A stretch of DNA of 64,000 bases from Rhynochetos jubatus (Eukaryota > Chordata > Aves > Eurypygiformes > Rhynochetidae). The notes under the pieces are model-generated. The model saw only the letters and a list, made by a program, of their open reading frames with translations. It did not search any database and had not been told where the DNA came from. Positions within the stretch are counted from its first letter, which is position 1, and each line of letters begins with the position of its first letter. The stretch spans positions 49,443,200 through 49,507,199 of the forward strand of contig CM050648.1 in the NCBI GenBank assembly GCA_027574665.1, given 5' to 3'. The position numbers and the translations under genes were made by a program. Positions 25,877-64,000 of the stretch are shown piece by piece.

Positions 25877-27295
25877 CTTTTTTCATTTTTTTTTTTTTTT
25901 ATTTTGTTTTTTTTCTGCTTGTAAAATGCCCACAGTCTTTTGACCTCTCTCCCATCCTGACAGTGATGTTTATACTATGTATTCTTCTACCGTTTCATGC
26001 AGCCGGCGCTAACGCAAGCTATACTGAATGAGGTCCCAGCCTAACTACAATATTAACCCTGCAAATCTGTTCATTTTCTCCTAAGCAGCCCCAGGCAGGG
26101 TATGCAGGAGAATGTGTCCAATTGAAAAACTATTACAGGCGCGGTGGTGCTGCAGTGTGCTAAATTGCACAGAGAGGATCCTGCTAAGGGAGGTGGTGGT
26201 GTCTGTCTCATACAAGTTGCAGAATGTTTTTTGGTTTTGTCTCAGCCTTCATTGATGATTTTTAATCTTTTTCCCCAACTGTTTGTCTGCTTTTAAGCGT
26301 TGAAATGTGTTCCCTTTCCCACACATGCTGCTTTCTTTCTGCTAATCGTCCAATACGTGCTTTTTTTTTCTCCGCTGGTTTGTATCACTTCTTGCCTTCT
26401 TATTTTTACCTTTCCAGTGGTTGTTTTTAATTTTTTTCTTCCTTATTTTCCTAAATATCATACTGCAGATCAGTAGCATCTTGGGTGGTGGTTGTACCAC
26501 ATAGCATTTATAGCAGACATTAGTTTTGCATAGCGTGTGTACCTTATTTTGTCTGGACTTGTCTTCATTGCGCTGCAGGCACCTCCTCCAGCAATTGTAG
26601 TGATTAAGCGTGGTATTTCTGCAGAATTAATATAAATTCTGCTTATAAAGTAACAGAAGAAAACCCAACCCTCCCCCCCCACAATGTCTAAACTAGACGT
26701 TTTTCTTCATCCCCTTCGTTTTTATCAGTAGTTGACCTAAGCTTGCTTTTGCGTATGAAAGAAAATTAGTTAAGTGCCTTGTGGTTTTTTGATGCCTTTT
26801 GTTACATATTACTTGGATTTATTGTGCAACACTGGCCTGTAAATCATTTCAGTTAAGACATTTACCTGGCTTGTGTTGCCTTTATGGTTTGACTCTTTCA
26901 ACAGCCATGAAAAACGGAGAAATGATGTTTTTGGCGGTGAAGGACTTTGCCGGCCCCATTACCACGTAACTCTCAGGGCCGTGCTCTGCTTCTGCGAGGT
27001 TTGCTGCCCGGCTCTGCAGAGATGTTTACAAGAAATCCATTACCTTTTGCAGCCGAAAGACGTGTCGAAAGAACAAAGAGAGTTTTGTGATGAAGTGTAT
27101 CTGACTTCTCGCTGCTTTGCTTACCTTTTAAATGTAAAACTCAGTAATTTGCAAGAGCTTTTAGTTCTCAGGGCATCCCTATAAGATTCCACCCCACATG
27201 GAGCTCCCCTTTAGTCCAAAGCGGGGTTGTCTCAGAACCGCTCTCAGATGCATTTCTATTTTAATCCCCAACTTTGAATGCAGCCTGCCTTACTG
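25877..27295. other. Noncoding stretch upstream of the CpG block
   Basis: T-rich sequence without a recognisable gene. An open frame of 103 codons at 26873-27184 on the + strand is Cys- and Leu-rich, has no domain that I know and no supported splice donor, so it is not called as a gene. The stretch leads into the GC-rich candidate promoter at 27296. Confidence 0.5.
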
Positions 27296-27510
27296 GCTCC
27301 GGCGCATCGCCCTGCCCCGCCCTGCCCCACCCGCCTCGCGCGCGGGCTGGCGCTGCTCTTCGTTGGCGCTACGTCTTTGCCTTTGTGACTGAAAGTTGGC
27401 TTCATCAGCAAAGCACCGGCTCCCGCTCCGCGCTCGGAGCTCGCCTGCCTCGGGAAGTCGCTCAGACCTGCAGCCTATGCGGGGCACGCGGGGGCATCTG
27501 TCGCCATACG
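27296..27510 (+). promoter_or_regulatory. KCTD1: CpG-rich candidate promoter / noncoding first exon of KCTD1 short transcript
   Basis: About 215 bases are markedly rich in G, C and CpG compared with the AT-leaning surroundings. They include a GC box (CCCCGCCC, 27315-27322) and a CGCGCGCGGG run near 27337-27346. The block lies about 620 bases in front of a splice acceptor (AG at 28131-28132) whose exon carries the KCTD1 start codon, so an upstream noncoding exon is required. Possible donors downstream are CATAC|GTATAA at 27510 and CCAG|GTGTTT at 27594, neither proven. No TATA box was identified. Promoter activity, transcription start and donor use are inferences. Confidence 0.45.
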
Positions 27511-61072
<33,562 letters not shown>

Positions 61073-61191
61073 AATGGACATGTTTCGTTATGCAAAAAAA
61101 AAAAAAAAAAAGGAAAATATTAAGGAAAAAAAAAAAAGGGGGACATTTCATGTGCAGTTTGGACTCCAAACAAGTCCTGGAAGTAAAATTG

Positions 61192-61197
61192 AATAAA
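61192..61197 (+). terminator. KCTD1: Possible early polyadenylation signal AATAAA
   Basis: AATAAA 120 nt after the stop codon. No strong GT-rich element follows closely, so use is uncertain. It would give a very short 3' UTR without the microsatellite. Confidence 0.3.
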
Positions 61198-61291
61198 AGA
61201 CACATTTATATCAAATATAGAGACCACACCTGAATTCATATGGGAACATTTGGAATAGTAGTAATAATAATAACCTCAAGATGTAAAAGAA

Positions 61292-61367
61292 AACACACAC
61301 ACACACATATATATGGAAAATATGTATGTATATGTATGTATGTACATATATATATGTATGTATATGT
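61292..61367 (+). repeat. KCTD1: CA/TA/TATG microsatellite in 3' UTR
   Basis: A compound repeat of (CA)n, (TA)n and TATG/TGTA units. As RNA it contains TGTACATA at 61341-61348, which fits the Pumilio recognition element, and several near-matches of TGTATATG type. Length is likely to vary between individuals. Confidence 0.9.
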
Positions 61368-61750
61368 CAAAGGGTAGGAAATGCAACAACAAAAAAGTGG
61401 TAGATGGGGTTGGTGCTGTGATGGCCATTAAGTGTCCTAGGCCTTACTCGGGCCCACTTAACGGTGTACAAGCCATTACCATTGGGGGGGGATACATAGA
61501 CTACGCTTCACCCATTTTCCATTGCCAAACATCCACTTTTTAATGTGTACACACTTCGACTCGATTTTATTTGCGTATGGAGGTTTATGTCTGTCTCTTT
61601 TAGAGGTGGATGGGCAGGTGTTCAGGAGACGACCATCCATTGCATTGGAAAGCTAGTCGACTGAAATTTTAAATGTAGTTTGTACAGAAGTCGCACACTT
61701 TTTGTCTGCCCTCACAGATGTGAAAGGTTAATTTTTCTTTTGAATGAGTC

Positions 61751-61800
61751 TTTTGTTGGTTTTGTTTTGTTTTGTGTTGGTTTGTTTTGGTTTTATTTTT
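61751..61800 (+). repeat. KCTD1: GT-rich low-complexity stretch in 3' UTR
   Basis: Tandem TTTTG/TTGGT units, almost free of A and C. GU-rich elements of this kind can bind CELF-family RNA-binding proteins. It might also be only a simple repeat. Confidence 0.75.
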
Positions 61801-61897
61801 CAAAGGGGGCCAGAATAATTAATATTTGGTAGAGATGCTCTGGTTTGAATCTGCTGCTTTCCTACAATTTTTTCAAATTTTATAATGTATTAAATAC

Positions 61898-61903
61898 AAT
61901 AAA
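61898..61903 (+). terminator. KCTD1: Polyadenylation signal AATAAA
   Basis: Canonical AATAAA about 825 nt after the stop, with the likely cleavage site some 10-20 nt downstream and a GT-rich GGGTCTGGTTT following at 61921-61931. It is the best supported 3' end of the gene from sequence alone. Confidence 0.75.
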
Positions 61904-61920
61904 CTCTGTTTAAAATACTG

Positions 61921-62339
61921 AGGGTCTGGTTTAAGCCAACAAAAGCAGAGAGGTGGGATTTAGCTCACTGCACGTGGAGCGGCGGCTGCTCCGGCAGGCA
62001 GCGGGCAGGCAGCGCTGCCTGCACGCTGTGGAGCAAATTAAAGGCAGCAGACAGCACTGTGGGATCTGTCGGTGTGCCACGTGTTGCTGGTCTTCCTTCA
62101 GCGCTGTCCTTCTTAAGCTTTGTCTCAGTTTGAAGAGAGGCTGTTGGTCAGACTTAAACTAACACCAGCCCAGGGAAACCCATCAAAAAATGGCGCCTGG
62201 CTCTGTAGCCCTCCACCTAACAGTGAACAGTTGCGTCCTGCCCTCTCCACTGAGGAGCTGGCAGCTTCTGCTCTCCAAGCCCCTGCCCTGCTGAGTGTTA
62301 GTCAGCCTGTTTGGTTTTAATGTTACTCATTTCCCTCGT
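61921..62339. other. 3' flank or extended 3' UTR, no gene recognised
   Basis: Mixed composition with a GC-rich inverted motif GGCAGGCAGC / GCTGCCTGC near 62004-62021. No coding sequence supported. Confidence 0.5.
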
Positions 62340-62525
62340 TTAAGGTTACTGTTGTTCCGCCTAGAGAGCGAGAGGGTCCGCCCCTCGCGTTACGCCGTCG
62401 GCTGCGCTGCTCTTGACAGCGAGCGGGAAGTCGGCGTCCTGCGTTAGGTGTCCTGCGAGTTGCTGTCTTGCAGAGTCTCACCGAGACTACCTCTGCCGCC
62501 ACCTGGTTCGGGCCGGTGCGATTTT
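62340..62525. promoter_or_regulatory. CpG-rich block downstream of KCTD1
   Basis: About 185 bases rich in CpG (for example CCCCTCGCGTTACGCCGTCG near 62382-62401), in sharp contrast with the AT-rich 3' UTR just upstream. It could be an enhancer, a promoter for a noncoding or antisense transcript, or part of an extended 3' UTR. No TATA box or open frame supports one reading over another. Confidence 0.3.
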
Positions 62526-63061
62526 GCAAAGGCACAGTGTCACGATACCACTGCACTGATCATGGGTTGATACTTGCACCACTTACGATGCACCAGCAAC
62601 CACTATCTTCCCTCCAAAGTATCTTCTTACGCAATATTCCAGAATATTGACTGTGTATTCATCCTAGTACGGAAGTTTCTATCGATGCAATGGTGCCGGC
62701 GTCCCATTCATTTTGGTGACACTCTGCTATTTATTTAAGAAAAGGAAAAAAAAAAGAAATTGTTAAATACATGTAACAAGGTTTTTAATATAGTCTGATA
62801 ACTGAAAAAAAAAAAGCTACCATTTTTCTGTTTTTTATTAAAAGATGTCAGAGGACATATTTAAATAACTGGCAGCACACGTCAATGGTTTTGAACTTAC
62901 TGAAACGTGGAAATGGGTGAGGGAGGGGGCTCAGAAAATTAAGGTTCATTAGTGGGTTATTAGATCTTCCATGTGATGCTGATCTGTGTATTCACAGTAC
63001 TGAAACAGCTGCCTCATTGAAAATGCTTGGTTTCAATCCGCAGCAAGTAGTCCTCTTACAA
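62526..63061 (+). other. AT-rich segment before a distal poly(A) signal
   Basis: Looks like 3' UTR sequence in composition (A-runs near 62747-62757 and 62805-62815, TTTATTAAAAG near 62835) but has no direct proof of transcription. It would belong to KCTD1 if the distal AATAAA is used. Confidence 0.35.
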
Positions 63062-63067
63062 AATAAA
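63062..63067 (+). terminator. KCTD1: Distal polyadenylation signal candidate AATAAA
   Basis: Perfect AATAAA 1990 nt after the KCTD1 stop, followed by TTTGGTTGTTAGTTTG at about 63092-63107, a GT-rich element at acceptable distance. Use would give a 2 kb 3' UTR. Confidence 0.35.
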
Positions 63068-64000
63068 CCAATGCTTGCTCTTACTGCCCACAATTTGGTT
63101 GTTAGTTTGCATAGCAGTCAGAAAGCTAAAACCCTGGGAAATAAATGTTTTTAACAGATCTTCGAACCGTTGGAAGTGGAATGAAATTCATGATGTTGAA
63201 AAAGATGCCCGTCCCCGTGGATTGAGTACGTGGGTACCAGTGCAAGGCGACGTGACGTTTCAGGGGACTGTTTGCTGCAGAAACCCTCCCTGTGCTTCCA
63301 GATGGACCCTCACCTCTGGGATCATACCCAGGGATACAATTATACTCTGTTAAGCCCAAAGGTGCTCTCAAATCCAGACCTGCCCTTCTAGCCACCCTGT
63401 TTACGTACAGACGCGTGCTCTGGTGCGGGCTGGCGCCTGGGGCTGCGGCTCCTTTCCCTGCTCCCCCGTTTGGCCGGCTGGTACCACTAGAGCTGCTTGG
63501 CCAGGAGCATCAGCAGCCCTGAAACTGGCCCTGCAGTGCCTGCCCCAGCGCTGGCAGCGCTCGTGCCACCCGCAGCCTTTGCGCAGGCTGGGCGTGGAGG
63601 GTGAGGAGCTTTGCCACTGATGCTTCTCGTTGCGTTGCTTCCAAAGCCGGCAGGTCATGCTCAGACAGTGGTTTTGCTTGCTCTGTGTGTACCTGTCCAA
63701 CTCAGCAATGCCAAGGATACCTTTGTGCTCCTCCCAGATGCCCAGCTGGCCACTCCCACTCTCACCGAGTCCATGTTTGCTGTTGTTGAAGTCAAAAATC
63801 CCTCCGAGACCCTGATTGTAAATGTCGCTGCAATGACGGTGTGGTGATGAGTAAGAGGTCATGAATAAACAAAGTGATGGCTGATGAAAAATATATGCAG
63901 GAATAAGCTAGATGTAGATTTTTAGAGCGCAAGTGAGGTTAGTCCTGTTTGCAGCTGAGGCTTGTAACCATGTGTCTTTAAAATGTTCTTTAGAAAAACA
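63068..64000. other. 3' flank, no gene recognised
   Basis: Moderately GC-rich between 63410 and 63600. A 153-codon minus-strand open frame (63401-63862) overlaps plus-strand open frames and matches no family I know, so it is not called as a gene. The rest shows nothing recognisable. Confidence 0.5.

Larger units (their letters stand above)
61073..61920 (+). other. KCTD1: KCTD1 3' UTR (proximal form)
   Basis: About 850 nt after the stop codon. It begins with A-rich runs (61095-61111 and about 61125-61137), then a possible early AATAAA (61192-61197), a CA/TA/TG microsatellite, a run of 9 G near 61484 and a GT-rich stretch at 61751-61800, and ends at a canonical AATAAA with a GT-rich downstream sequence. 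The right boundary is approximate. Confidence 0.75.

Noticed and set aside
26873-27184. 103-codon Cys/Leu-rich open frame upstream of the CpG block, considered as an alternative KCTD1 N-terminal exon
   Set aside because: No supported donor continues it in frame into the exon at 28133, and it resembles no KCTD1 isoform sequence I know.

Overview
This window is eukaryotic and almost certainly avian (possibly another sauropsid) nuclear DNA. The evidence is a spliced vertebrate gene with GT-AG introns, a diagnostic CR1 LINE 3' end at 41575-41811, a smaller antisense CR1 tail near 25.7 kb and an endogenous-retrovirus-like LTR at the left edge. Nothing prokaryotic was seen: no operons, CRISPR arrays, tRNA or rRNA genes.

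The only protein-coding gene I can support is KCTD1 on the + strand. Four coding exons (28148-28311, 55507-55651, 57941-58246, 60914-61072) join without a frame break into a 257-residue protein with an N-terminal BTB/POZ (T1-like) domain, a conserved C-terminal KCTD domain and the tail RIKQEPLD. That length and tail match the short form of vertebrate KCTD1 and separate it from the paralogue KCTD15. The family is known as adaptor or repressor proteins that bind AP-2 transcription factors, and missense changes in the BTB domain of human KCTD1 cause scalp-ear-nipple syndrome.

Layout: 1-654, minus-strand ERV/LTR piece cut by the window edge. 655-27295, noncoding 5' flank or upstream intron with simple repeats, a strong hairpin at 15 kb and a CR1 remnant. 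27296-27510, CpG-rich block with a GC box, the best candidate promoter or noncoding first exon. 28133-28311, first coding exon with 15 nt in front of the ATG. 28312-55506, a 27 kb intron holding the CR1, a 27-T tract, an internal CpG-rich block at 37.8 kb and AT-rich segments that could be regulatory. 55507-61072, the last three coding exons separated by introns of about 2.3 and 2.7 kb. 61073 to about 61920, the 3' UTR with a TG/TA microsatellite and a canonical AATAAA. 61921-64000, 3' flank or an extended 3' UTR, with a second CpG-rich block and a distal AATAAA.

The other open reading frames (60-156 codons) show no recognisable domains or splice logic and I treat them as chance. I found no evidence of an undescribed biological system. 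The observations most worth following are alternative promoter, isoform and polyadenylation possibilities of KCTD1 and a few noncoding structures.
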